11,892 bases of DNA from NCBI GenBank assembly GCA_040377825.1, contig JBEINZ010000075.1, positions 1-11,892 on the forward strand, read 5' to 3'. Below are positions 1 to 6,894 of the stretch, piece by piece. Numbering within the stretch: position 1 is the first letter of the stretch; every line of letters begins with the position of its first letter. Source of the DNA: JBEINZ01 sp040377825 (GTDB taxonomy: Bacteria > Pseudomonadota > Alphaproteobacteria > Rhizobiales > Ancalomicrobiaceae). The position numbers and the translations under genes are program-made. The notes under the pieces are model-generated. The model was not told where the DNA came from. It was given only the letters and a program-made list of their open reading frames with translations, and did not search any database.

Positions 1-94
1 GTCTCTATTTGAAAACTCTTTCTTTCTATAGGCCCGCGCCTTCCGCCGCAGCTTTAGCAGTCGCTACGTTTTTTCCATTTATTAAGCAAAAGGT

Positions 95-544
95 TTATCT
101 TGAAAGGAGCTTGCTCGCCAACCCAGCGACGGCCCCGGATGTGCCCAAGACGCCGCCAAGCCAAGGCTCGCCAATAACGCCGCAGTACACTCCGGCAGCA
201 ATGAGGCCTAGCGATACAAGGATGCTACCAAAAACTCTCAGAGAATCATTGAACAGGATCCAACCATTGTCTCGACGCCTAATCCCCTGCTCGCTCTCTG
301 TTAGCTTCATTATGCGGTCAGCTAGGCCAGGGAGCGCTTCGTTGTATTGCGCCATCATGCCCGGCGGCGGCAGAGGGCCGGAGTAAGACATTGTTTGTGA
401 AATGTATTCCAAAACGTCCGGAGGTGTTCCCGGCGGAAGTCTCGAAAGAATTTGCTCTATCTCCGGCTCTAGCGGAGGACCCGACGTAGCCACAGCAACC
501 GGTTTCTGAGCAGGAACAGTAGATCGTCTACTCCTTCGAGCCAA
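95..544 (-). CDS. DUF2335-type predicted membrane protein
   Basis: 149-residue protein of unknown function. The central segment (about residues 54-90) has the pattern YSGPLPPP, then QYNEALPG and ADRIMKLTE, which matches what I know of the DUF2335 family; this is recognition from memory, not a search. Two hydrophobic stretches close the protein (about residues 104-124 and 128-146), so the long hydrophilic N-terminal part probably sits in the cytosol on a C-terminal two-helix anchor. The start is a TTG with a GGAG about 7 bases upstream; the first in-frame ATG is far downstream and would remove the family motif. It overlaps the end of the upstream small gene by 17 bases, so the two are probably co-transcribed and translationally coupled. 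Local base composition is lower in GC than the metabolic genes to the right, and DUF2335 genes are often found in accessory DNA. No function is claimed. Confidence 0.8.
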   Translation of the reverse strand: MARRSRRSTVPAQKPVAVATSGPPLEPEIEQILSRLPPGTPPDVLEYISQTMSYSGPLPPPGMMAQYNEALPGLADRIMKLTESEQGIRRRDNGWILFNDSLRVFGSILVSLGLIAAGVYCGVIGEPWLGGVLGTSGAVAGLASKLLSR

Positions 545-893
545 AAGCCTTCTCCGCAGCCGCTTTGTAGTATGATCGTATGCGCATACGATCTTGCATG
601 ATCCCGGCCCTGCCGCTTGGCACCATCCTCAACTTAACATCGTCCGGCGGCGAATACATTTCAAGAATATAGTCAAGGAATCCCCCGGCCTTGGGGACGG
701 CTACATCGGAATGTGGATCGCTTGACATTTTGATCTTCCGAAAATGTTTCATAACTCCCACCTCGCGTTGGCTTCCGCCCGCGCGGTCTCCGCTCGCCAC
801 TCGGGCGCTGTTCTGTCTCAGGCTCGCGACAATTTGCGCCGCGTTGCCGATCACGTACACAGGGCGCATCTGCCCCTTGAGCCCTCGTGGCAT
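528..893 (-). CDS. Small hypothetical protein upstream of the DUF2335 gene
   Basis: 121 residues from the ATG at 893, which has GGAGAGG four bases upstream. A second possible start is the ATG at 752 (74 residues), also preceded by a Shine-Dalgarno-like GAGG eight bases away. The last 74 residues are basic and hydrophilic, with no membrane segment or motif I recognise. The first 20 residues (MPRGLKG..RP..VIGNA) resemble small alphaproteobacterial proteins that begin MPRG-KGEKRP-DVIGNA, but the following 30 residues (RQNSARVASGDRAGGSQRE) look like read-through of non-coding GC-rich DNA. It may therefore be either a fusion with a decayed N-terminal gene or a 74-residue protein with a relic in front. 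The end overlaps the DUF2335 start by 17 bases, suggesting one operon. Function unknown; the shorter form is about as likely as the longer. Confidence 0.5.
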   Translation of the reverse strand: MPRGLKGQMRPVYVIGNAAQIVASLRQNSARVASGDRAGGSQREVGVMKHFRKIKMSSDPHSDVAVPKAGGFLDYILEMYSPPDDVKLRMVPSGRAGIMQDRMRIRSYYKAAAEKAFGSKE

Positions 894-1133
894 AAAGCCT
901 CTCCATCTGCCATTCGCCGTTCACCCAGCCTAGCCTCAGCATGGCACAATAGCGGCTCATTCTGGCTGTAGCAATTACTACACCGCCATCGCGGCAAAAG
1001 TAGGGGCAATGCGCTCAAACCCTGCTGCACACCAATTTAAGAAAAGGTGTACGGTCCGGTTGCCGCGCATCGGCAACCCATAACAATTTCAAGTTAAAGC
1101 TTTATCCAGGGTCCCTTTGCGTGGTCGTCGGCC
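894..1133. other. Non-coding junction between the DUF2335 pair and the CoA-transferase gene
   Basis: No believable gene. This stretch would hold the promoter of the small-gene/DUF2335 pair and the transcript end of the CoA-transferase gene. It contains an 8-bp perfect hairpin (1058-1078), a 5-bp inverted repeat ACACC/GGTGT around an AT-rich core (1029-1050) and a 10-bp palindrome TAAAGCTTTA (1095-1104). No tRNA or clear attachment-site repeat is seen. Confidence 0.5.
1058..1078 (-). terminator. Hairpin downstream of the CoA-transferase gene
   Basis: GGTTGCCG and CGGCAACC form a perfect 8-bp stem around a 5-base loop, 55 bases past the CoA-transferase stop. On the minus strand only a weak T-rich run (CCTTTTCTT) follows, about 13 bases away, so it is a plausible but non-canonical Rho-independent terminator. 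Confidence 0.4.
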
Positions 1134-2369
1134 TCAACCTTTCGGCCAATCGGGCAGCCCCACTACCCCTTCTCGCGCCAGACGCTCGATTTCCGTGTCG
1201 TCCAACCCGAGTGCGCCGAGCACCGACCGAGTATCTTGAGCAAGCCGAGGTGCTGCGCGGTGGTAGTCGAGGTCCTCACCGGAAAGCCGGATCGGCGTGC
1301 GCACCGACGGCACGGTTCCCGCCGCCGCGCCTTCCGCCGGCAGATCGAGCCGCAGGCCCCGCGCGATCACTTGCGGGTCGGCGAAGACGTCGCCGACCGT
1401 GTTGATCGGTCCGGCAGGCACATGCATCCGCTCCAATCGCGCGAGAAGATCGTCCCGCGTGATCCGTGCCGTGGCCGCTTCCAACAGCGGGATCAAATCC
1501 GCGCGATTGGCGACACGGTCCGCATTGGTGGCAAAGCGCTGATCTTCCGCAAGATCGATCAAGTCGAGAACCTTGCAGAAATCGCGATACTGCCGGTCGT
1601 TGCCGGTCGCGACGATCAGGTGACCGTCGGCGGCCGGAAAGACCTGATAGGGCACGATATTGGGATGCGCGTTGCCCATGCGGCGCGGCGGACGGCCGGA
1701 GACCAGGTGGTTCAGCGCCTGATTGGCTAGTACGCCGACCTGGGTATCGAGCAGACTCAAATCGAGATGCGCGCCGCGCCCAGTTTTATCGCGCTCAGCG
1801 AGGGCGGCCTGGATCCCGATGACGGCGTAGAGGCCGGTGAAGATATCGGCATAGGCGACACCCACTTTCTGCGGCTCGCCGTCCGGGCTCCCGGTCAGAT
1901 CCATGATGCCTCCCATGCCCTGGATCATGAAATCGTAGCCCGCGCGGTGGGCATAGGGTCCGTCCTGACCGAAGCCGGTCACGGAGGCATAGACGAGGCG
2001 CGGATTGATCTTGAACAGGCTGGGATAGTCGAGCCCGTACTTGGCCAGCCCGCCGACCTTGAAGTTTTCGATCAGCACATCGGCGTCCACCGCCAAGCGG
2101 CGCAGCAACGCCTGCCCCTCGGGATGTTCGAAATCGATCGCGATCGAGCGCTTGCCACGGTTTGTGGCATGGAAATAAGCGGCATCGAGCCGCTCGCCGC
2201 CCTGCCCGGTCACGAATGGCGGCCCCCAGCCACGCGTATCGTCGCCGCTGCCCGGCCGTTCGACCTTGATGACCTCGGCCCCAAGATCGGCCAACACCTG
2301 CCCGGCCCACGGCCCGGCAAGGATGCGCGCGAGTTCGAGCACCTTGAGGCCCGCGAGCGGCGCCGTCAC
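1134..2369 (-). CDS. Family III (CaiB/BaiF) CoA-transferase, likely glutarate CoA-transferase
   Basis: 411-residue class III CoA-transferase, a cytoplasmic enzyme that moves CoA between carboxylic acids through an aspartyl-CoA thioester. The N-terminus carries the family signature LKVLELARILAGPWAGQ and GAEVIKVERPG; AGYDFMIQGMGG lies near residues 143-154. The catalytic aspartate of the family corresponds by my alignment to D175 in VAYADIFTG. The length is normal. The start is a GTG; a GAGG lies 10 bases upstream, and the stop of a 15-codon mini-ORF overlaps it. It lies 43 bases downstream of gcdH on the same strand, very probably in one operon. Mammalian SUGCT (succinyl-CoA:glutarate CoA-transferase) belongs to this family and feeds GCDH, so glutarate is the best substrate guess from context. 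The family has many substrates (formyl, carnitine, mesaconyl and others), so substrate assignment is inference. Confidence 0.9.
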   Translation of the reverse strand: MTAPLAGLKVLELARILAGPWAGQVLADLGAEVIKVERPGSGDDTRGWGPPFVTGQGGERLDAAYFHATNRGKRSIAIDFEHPEGQALLRRLAVDADVLIENFKVGGLAKYGLDYPSLFKINPRLVYASVTGFGQDGPYAHRAGYDFMIQGMGGIMDLTGSPDGEPQKVGVAYADIFTGLYAVIGIQAALAERDKTGRGAHLDLSLLDTQVGVLANQALNHLVSGRPPRRMGNAHPNIVPYQVFPAADGHLIVATGNDRQYRDFCKVLDLIDLAEDQRFATNADRVANRADLIPLLEAATARITRDDLLARLERMHVPAGPINTVGDVFADPQVIARGLRLDLPAEGAAAGTVPSVRTPIRLSGEDLDYHRAAPRLAQDTRSVLGALGLDDTEIERLAREGVVGLPDWPKG

Positions 2370-2412
2370 GGGCGGAAAGCCTCGCGCGTGAACCGAAACG
2401 AACTACGAACCA

Positions 2413-3633
2413 TCAAAAGAACGCCTGCAATCCGGTCTGCGCGCGGCCCAGGATCAACGCGTGGACGTCGTGGGTGCCTTCGTAGGTGTTCACGGTCTCC
2501 AGGTTCTGCGCGTGGCGCATGACGTGATAGTCCTGCTGGATGCCGTTACCCCCGTGCATGTCGCGGGCAAGACGCGCGATATCGAGCGCCTTGCCGCAAT
2601 TGTTGCGCTTGACGATGCTGATCATCTCCGGGGCCATTTTCCCCTCGTCGAACAGCCGCCCGACACGCAGCGAGGCCTGCAGGCCCAGGGCGATCTCGGT
2701 CTGGATGTCCGCGAGCTTTTTCTGCACGAGCTGGGTTGCGGCGAGCGGGCGGCCGAATTGCTTGCGCTCAAGCGTGTATTGCCGCGCGCGATGCCAGCAA
2801 TCCTCGGCCGCGCCCAACACGCCCCAGGAAATCCCGTAGCGCGCCCGATTGAGGCAGCCGAAGGGGCCTTTCAAGCCGGAGACGTTCGGCAGCAGATTTT
2901 CCTCCGGCACCACCACGCCGTCCATGACGATCTCGCCGGTGATCGAGGCGCGAAGCGAAAGCTTGCCGCCGATCTTGGGCGCGGAGAGCCCGACCATGCC
3001 CTTTTCAAGGATGAACCCGCGGATTTCGTCGTCATGCGCGGCCGACTTTGCCCACACAACGAAGACATCGGCGATGGGCGAATTGGAAATCCACATTTTG
3101 GAGCCCGTCAGCCGGTAGCCGTCGGCGACTTTCTCCACACGGGTCTTCATCCCGGCGGGGTCGGAACCCGCGTCCGGCTCGGTCAGGCCGAAACAGCCGA
3201 CCCATTCGCCGCTCGCCAGCTTCGGCAGATAGCGCTTGCGCTGGGCGTCGTCGCCATAGGCATGGATCGGATACATCACGAGCGAGGACTGCACGCTCAT
3301 CATCGAGCGGTAGCCGGAATCAACCCGCTCGATCTCGCGCGCGACGAGGCCGTAAGATACGTAGCTCGCGCCGACGCCGCCGTATTCCTCCGGCAACGTC
3401 ACGCCGAGGAGGCCGAGTTCGCCCATCTCGTCGAAGATGGCACGATCGGTCTTTTCCTGCGCATAGGCCTCGACGACGCGCGGCAGGAGCCTTTCTTGAG
3501 CATAATCGCGCGCGGTATCGCGGATCATGCGTTCGTCCTCGCCGAGTTGCTCCTCCAGCAGGAACGGATCTTCCCAACGGAATGCCGTCGGCTTGGTGTC
3601 CGCCTTTTCCGCCCGCGCCGGTGCCGAATTCAT
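2413..3633 (-). CDS. gcdH: Glutaryl-CoA dehydrogenase
   Basis: 406-residue FAD-dependent acyl-CoA dehydrogenase that oxidises and decarboxylates glutaryl-CoA to crotonyl-CoA, the late step of lysine, tryptophan and glutarate breakdown; electrons normally pass to ETF. The flavin-binding loop GLTEPDAGSDP is at about 149-159 and WISNSPIADVF at 181-191. The catalytic base is E385 in TYEGTHD. The GCDH-specific pair E102 and R109 (in EIERVDSGYRS), which handles the distal carboxylate and separates this enzyme from ordinary acyl-CoA dehydrogenases, is present. The start was set at 3633 because AGGTGG stands nine bases upstream; a longer frame from 3699 adds 22 unlikely residues and has no ribosome binding site. 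It precedes the CoA-transferase gene by 43 bases. The Hsp70-like gene ends 93 bases upstream, so gcdH could have its own promoter there, though none is clear. Confidence 0.96.
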   Translation of the reverse strand: MNSAPARAEKADTKPTAFRWEDPFLLEEQLGEDERMIRDTARDYAQERLLPRVVEAYAQEKTDRAIFDEMGELGLLGVTLPEEYGGVGASYVSYGLVAREIERVDSGYRSMMSVQSSLVMYPIHAYGDDAQRKRYLPKLASGEWVGCFGLTEPDAGSDPAGMKTRVEKVADGYRLTGSKMWISNSPIADVFVVWAKSAAHDDEIRGFILEKGMVGLSAPKIGGKLSLRASITGEIVMDGVVVPEENLLPNVSGLKGPFGCLNRARYGISWGVLGAAEDCWHRARQYTLERKQFGRPLAATQLVQKKLADIQTEIALGLQASLRVGRLFDEGKMAPEMISIVKRNNCGKALDIARLARDMHGGNGIQQDYHVMRHAQNLETVNTYEGTHDVHALILGRAQTGLQAFF

Positions 3634-3642
3634 CGTTTGGGT

Positions 3643-3648
3643 CCACCT
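3643..3648 (-). promoter_or_regulatory. Ribosome binding site fixing the gcdH start
   Basis: AGGTGG on the minus strand, nine bases before the ATG at 3633. It favours this start over the in-frame ATG at 3699, which has no Shine-Dalgarno sequence. Confidence 0.6.
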
Positions 3649-3726
3649 TTTTTCTCCGTGAGCGCACCTTAGCGCGCCCTCGCATGTCTCGCCAGCCATG
3701 CCGGCGATCGGGCAGAGTTCGTGGGT

Positions 3727-4998
3727 TCAGCCGTAGCGACGCTTGGCCTCGATAGCCAAGCCGAGACCAACCGAGCCGAAGCGATCCCCGTCCACCATTT
3801 CCGCGTCAGGAAAGTTCTCCGCGATCGCGCGCCGGACGCTCGGGACCAGGCTCGTGCCGCCGGTAAAGAAGACGGCCGAAAGATCGCTCGGCGCGAGGCC
3901 GGCGTTCTTGACGCAAGCGAGCGAAATCGACTTCAGCCGATCATACAATTTCTGGGTAACCTGCTCGAACATCCCACGCGTGGAAAAAACCTTCAGATTA
4001 GGCTCGATCCAATCGAGGTTGGATTCGTGTTCAGGCGAATCCGACAAGTCGATCTTCGCCGCCTCGACTTCGATCAGCACGCTGTGCGCGGCCTTTTGCT
4101 CGACGACGCGAATGAGCCTCGTCAACAATTCGGGTTGCTCTGCGGCATAGCGGATGCTCTTCAGCTCGCCAAGCCGCTTTGGATCATAGAGGTGATGCAC
4201 GCTCGACCACGTCGATAGGTCCCAATAGGGGCCGGAGGGAACCTCGACATCACCGCGCTTTTGCATCGTACGGTGCCCCAGCGCCGGCATGAAGGCCGCC
4301 ATGCTGAGATATCGATCGTAGTCGGTGCCGCCGAGCCTGAGCCCGTCATTCGCCAGAATGTCCGCCTCGCGATCCTCCACGCGATGGCGCGCCGGCGAGA
4401 GCCGCACAACGGTGAAGTCCGACGTTCCGCCGCCGATATCGGCAATCAGCGCGACCCGCTCCCGGTCGATCTGCCTTTCGAAGTCGAAGGCGGCCGCGAC
4501 GGGTTCATATTGGAAGGAGATCTCCTTGAAGCCGACCTTGGTCGCGATCGCCCGCAACGCGGTCTCGGCATGACGATCGGCTTCGTCGTCATTGTCGACG
4601 AAGTGCACGGGGCGGCCATGAACGACACTGTCGATGTCGTGACCGATCGCCCTTTCCGCGCGCCGCTTCAGTTCCGAAACATAAAGACCGATCACGTCGG
4701 CGAAGGCGATGCGGCGGCGATAAACTTGCGTGCGTTCATCGATGAGCGACGAACCGAGGATCGACTTCAGCGACCGCATCAACCGCCCCTGCGATCCCTC
4801 GACGTAAGCACCCATGGCCGCGCGTCCGACCAGAAAAGATTCGTGCAGCTCGGTCCCGAAGAAAACCGCGCTGGGGATGGTTACGTGCTCGCCCTCGAGC
4901 GGCAGCAGCGTCGGATGGTTCGAGGCATGGACCGCAAGCGTGGAGTTCGAGGGTCCAAAATCCAGTCCGCAGGCGCGCGGAAATGACTCAACCAACAT
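3727..4998 (-). CDS. Hsp70-family ATPase without substrate domain (YegD-like)
   Basis: 423-residue protein with an Hsp70/actin-type ATPase fold. Visible motifs are phosphate-1 GLDFGPSNS (11-19), the YEPVAAA segment (164-170), phosphate-2 IADIGGGTSDF (185-195) and the adenosine motif FTGGTSLVP (378-386). It ends just after the nucleotide-binding domain, so the peptide-binding domain and lid of DnaK are absent. This is the layout of E. coli YegD (about 450 residues), a putative cytosolic chaperone of unknown clients; MreB/FtsA lack this motif spacing. The N-terminal GLDFG-SNS form instead of DnaK's GIDLGTTNS also fits YegD. No signal peptide or membrane helix. The start ATG is close to the phosphate-1 motif, as expected, but its ribosome binding site is weak (AGAAAG six bases upstream). 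No co-chaperone or dnaK gene is nearby; transcription may continue toward gcdH, 93 bases downstream. Confidence 0.88.
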   Translation of the reverse strand: MLVESFPRACGLDFGPSNSTLAVHASNHPTLLPLEGEHVTIPSAVFFGTELHESFLVGRAAMGAYVEGSQGRLMRSLKSILGSSLIDERTQVYRRRIAFADVIGLYVSELKRRAERAIGHDIDSVVHGRPVHFVDNDDEADRHAETALRAIATKVGFKEISFQYEPVAAAFDFERQIDRERVALIADIGGGTSDFTVVRLSPARHRVEDREADILANDGLRLGGTDYDRYLSMAAFMPALGHRTMQKRGDVEVPSGPYWDLSTWSSVHHLYDPKRLGELKSIRYAAEQPELLTRLIRVVEQKAAHSVLIEVEAAKIDLSDSPEHESNLDWIEPNLKVFSTRGMFEQVTQKLYDRLKSISLACVKNAGLAPSDLSAVFFTGGTSLVPSVRRAIAENFPDAEMVDGDRFGSVGLGLAIEAKRRYG

Positions 4999-5410
4999 AG
5001 CTAACTTTCTGAAATGACGAGCCTTTTCTCAGGCGCTTTGCGGCGCGGTTGGGAGAACGGCATCTTGGGTTGACGAGAGAAGGCAGGTTCATAGTCGAGA
5101 CACAGCAGGCGGCACAACAGGCTGCGGCTGGTGACGGCGTTACCAAGCCTGGAACCGAGACGCGTATTCCGATCTACCCGCGATGTTGCAGCCGCGCCTA
5201 TTCGAAAATTTGGTTCCGGCGTGTTCGGGATTGGCTCAAATAACATCCAGCTGACACCAAAATCACGATCAATCAAACACGCGTGAGAGTAGCATTGATC
5301 ACGACCCTCTCACGTGTAATTGATCTCTGCGAGCTTTAACTCAAGTATAGAAGACCAATCGCTGAGATGATGCGCTGGGCGTCATCGCCACGAAGTCTGG
5401 AGCTCATTCA
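4999..5410. other. 412-base intergenic region between the divergent YegD-like and DoxX-like genes
   Basis: No gene that I accept. Minus- and plus-strand open frames within it (5001-5276, 5049-5243) are low-complexity, have no homology I recognise and lack a good ribosome binding site. The region must carry the promoters of the two divergent genes. The main structure is a long interrupted palindrome at 5267-5325. A TATAGA resembling a -10 box for the plus-strand gene lies at 5346-5351, but no -35 box stands at normal spacing. Base composition is more AT-rich than the flanking core genes. Confidence 0.5.
5267..5325. repeat. Long interrupted palindrome with three GATCAAT/ATTGATC copies
   Basis: Left arm: GATCAAT (5267-5273), CAA, ACAC (5277-5280), GC bulge, GTGAGAG (5283-5289). 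Right arm: CTCTCACGTGT (5307-5317) and ATTGATC (5319-5325). Eighteen bases pair, interrupted by a two-base bulge and a small internal loop, around a 17-base spacer that holds a third ATTGATC (5294-5300). It lies 86 bases before the DoxX-like start. It could be an operator with several half-sites, a structured RNA element, or a decayed palindromic repeat; no T-tract makes a terminator unlikely. Confidence 0.55.
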
Positions 5411-5782
5411 ATGAATAAAAAGACGGCGCTGACATGGGCGTTACGTGTCCTCATGGCCATCGGCTTTCTTATTCCAGCCGCGACGAAAGTCATTGGAGAT
5501 GAGCAGTGGACGCAGGAGTTCACAACGATCGGCTTTGGTCTGTGGTTCATGTACTTCGTTGCTGTGGTAGAAGTCGTCGCGGCAATCTTGTTGCTTTACC
5601 CAGTGACTACGCCATGGGGCGTCCTGCTGTCGCTGTGCATCGTCATGGGGGCGCTGGTCGCGCAGGTGCTATACTTCATGCATTTCCCGCATATCGTGAT
5701 TTACACGACAGTTTTGTTGGTCTTGCTCTATCTCACTCGTGATCGTTTGGGACTTTCACGGAGTAATGTTGGGCCAGCCTAA
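5411..5782 (+). CDS. Small four-helix membrane protein, DoxX-like
   Basis: 123-residue inner-membrane protein with four predicted helices at about residues 7-26, 43-64, 69-90 and 93-109. The N-terminal pattern (ALRVLMAIGFLIPAATKVIG) and the second helix with a central glutamate (VAVVEVVAAILLLYP) match the DoxX-like superfamily, whose members are linked to quinone/thiosulfate oxidation or to membrane redox complexes, but most small members have no known role. The length is usual for the DoxX-like group. The ATG has GGAG eight bases upstream. It is the only plus-strand gene in the middle of the window, standing alone and converging on tdh with 63 bases between stops. Codon usage is less GC-rich than in the neighbouring metabolic genes, compatible with acquisition from elsewhere. 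Specific function cannot be assigned. Confidence 0.8.
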   Translation: MNKKTALTWALRVLMAIGFLIPAATKVIGDEQWTQEFTTIGFGLWFMYFVAVVEVVAAILLLYPVTTPWGVLLSLCIVMGALVAQVLYFMHFPHIVIYTTVLLVLLYLTRDRLGLSRSNVGPA

Positions 5783-5834
5783 AGTCCGAGCAAATTGCAC
5801 TACTCTCAAGGCCAGTACATGGTCTCAAACCTTC

Positions 5835-5855
5835 GGCGGGGTCATCTACCCCGCC
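5835..5855. terminator. GC-rich hairpin at the convergent ends of the DoxX-like gene and tdh
   Basis: GGCGGGGT and ACCCCGCC form a perfect 8-bp stem around a 5-base loop. The tdh stop codon (5846-5848) lies across the loop and the right arm. No T-run follows on either strand, so this is a possible bidirectional transcript end rather than a textbook terminator. Confidence 0.4.
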
Positions 5856-6874
5856 CAATCCAAGATCACCTTGCCGCTCTCGCCCGAGCGCATCGCGGCG
5901 AAACCCTTCTCAAACTCCGCAACCGGGAACCGATGGGTAATCAAGGGGCGAAGGTCCAGCCCGCTCTCGATGAGCGCCATCATCTTGTACCACGTCTCGA
6001 ACATTTCGCGGCCGTAGATCGCCTTGAGAGTCAAGGCCTTGAAGATGATGCGGCTCCAATCGACCGGCGTCTTTCCCGGTGGAATGCCGAGGAGCGCGAT
6101 TTTGCCGCCCATCAGCATGACGTCAACCATTTGATCGAAGGCGCGGGGGCTGCCGCTCATTTCAAGGCCGACGTCGAAACCCTCGCGCATGCGGATGCGC
6201 TGCATCACGGACTTCAGATCCTCCTTGGAGACATCGACCGGTGTGATGTCGGCAAGCCTTCCGGCAAGCGCCAGCCGCCATGGATTGACGTCCGTTAGCA
6301 CGACATTGCGCGCCCCCGCACGACGCGCCACCGCTGCGGCCATGATGCCGATCGGGCCGGCCCCCGTAATCAAGACGTCCTCGCCCACCAGATCAAAGGA
6401 AAGCGCCGCGTGCACCGCATTGCCGAAGGGATCGAGGATCGCGCCGATTTCGTCGTCGACAGCCTCAGGTAACGGCACGGTATTGAAGGCCGGCAGGCGC
6501 AGATATTCTGCGAAGGCGCCGGGCAAATTGACGCCGATCCCGCGCGTTTCCGGATCAAGATGCCAGCGGCCGGCGCGCGCGTTGCGGCTCGACGAGCCGA
6601 CGACATGGCCCTCGCCGGAGACGCGCTGACCGACCTTCAGCGTTCGGACATGCCGACCGACCTCGACGATTTCGCCGGAGTATTCATGCCCGACGATCAT
6701 CGGAACGGGGATCGTCGAGGCCGCCCATTCATCCCAATTGTAGATATGCACGTCCGTGCCGCAGATCGACGTTTTGTGGATTCGGATCAGAACATCATCC
6801 TCGCCGCAGGTCGGGACGGGACGATCCTCGGGCCACAGTCCGGGCTCGGGACGGGATTTCACCAGCGCGCGCAT
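5846..6874 (-). CDS. tdh: L-threonine 3-dehydrogenase lacking structural-zinc cysteines
   Basis: 342-residue zinc-dependent, NAD-linked medium-chain dehydrogenase that oxidises L-threonine to 2-amino-3-ketobutyrate. Catalytic zinc ligands C38 (SICGTD), H63 and E64 (GHEYSGE) are present, as is the dinucleotide motif GAGPIGIMAA (171-180). Specific TDH blocks include DPFGNAVHAALSFDLVGEDVL and GREMFETWYKM. The odd point is the structural-zinc lobe: E. coli TDH has cysteines at 93, 96, 99 and 107, and here these positions are G93, S96, A99 and D107, with the rest of the lobe (RNARAGRWHL) still alignable. AAGGA eight bases upstream supports the ATG. It lies 20 bases after kbl and is clearly co-transcribed with it; the product is unstable and is handed to Kbl. 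Length and all other conserved blocks argue against a pseudogene. Identity is strong; other sugar or polyol dehydrogenases of the family fit less well. Confidence 0.95.
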   Translation of the reverse strand: MRALVKSRPEPGLWPEDRPVPTCGEDDVLIRIHKTSICGTDVHIYNWDEWAASTIPVPMIVGHEYSGEIVEVGRHVRTLKVGQRVSGEGHVVGSSSRNARAGRWHLDPETRGIGVNLPGAFAEYLRLPAFNTVPLPEAVDDEIGAILDPFGNAVHAALSFDLVGEDVLITGAGPIGIMAAAVARRAGARNVVLTDVNPWRLALAGRLADITPVDVSKEDLKSVMQRIRMREGFDVGLEMSGSPRAFDQMVDVMLMGGKIALLGIPPGKTPVDWSRIIFKALTLKAIYGREMFETWYKMMALIESGLDLRPLITHRFPVAEFEKGFAAMRSGESGKVILDWAG

Positions 6875-6894
6875 CCTAAATTTCCTTCGCGATG

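Noticed and set aside
673..960. 95-codon minus-strand frame overlapping the small hypothetical gene
   Set aside because: Arg/Pro/Gly-rich out-of-frame reading without a motif; the competing frame has better starts and leads into the DUF2335 overlap.
2461..3672. Long plus-strand open frame opposite gcdH (about 400 codons)
   Set aside because: It mirrors gcdH, which has full family motifs. Long antisense frames are expected in GC-rich genes; the translation is Arg/His/Ala-rich with no domain.
5001..5276. 91-codon minus-strand frame upstream of the YegD-like gene
   Set aside because: Composition is like non-coding DNA, there is no family resemblance and no Shine-Dalgarno, and its 3' end abuts the presumed leader of the YegD-like gene. 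Kept as part of the intergenic region.
5320..5351. Promoter TTGATC ... TATAGA ahead of the DoxX-like gene
   Set aside because: The spacing is 20 bases, too long for a normal sigma-70 promoter; mentioned only as a possible -10 box.
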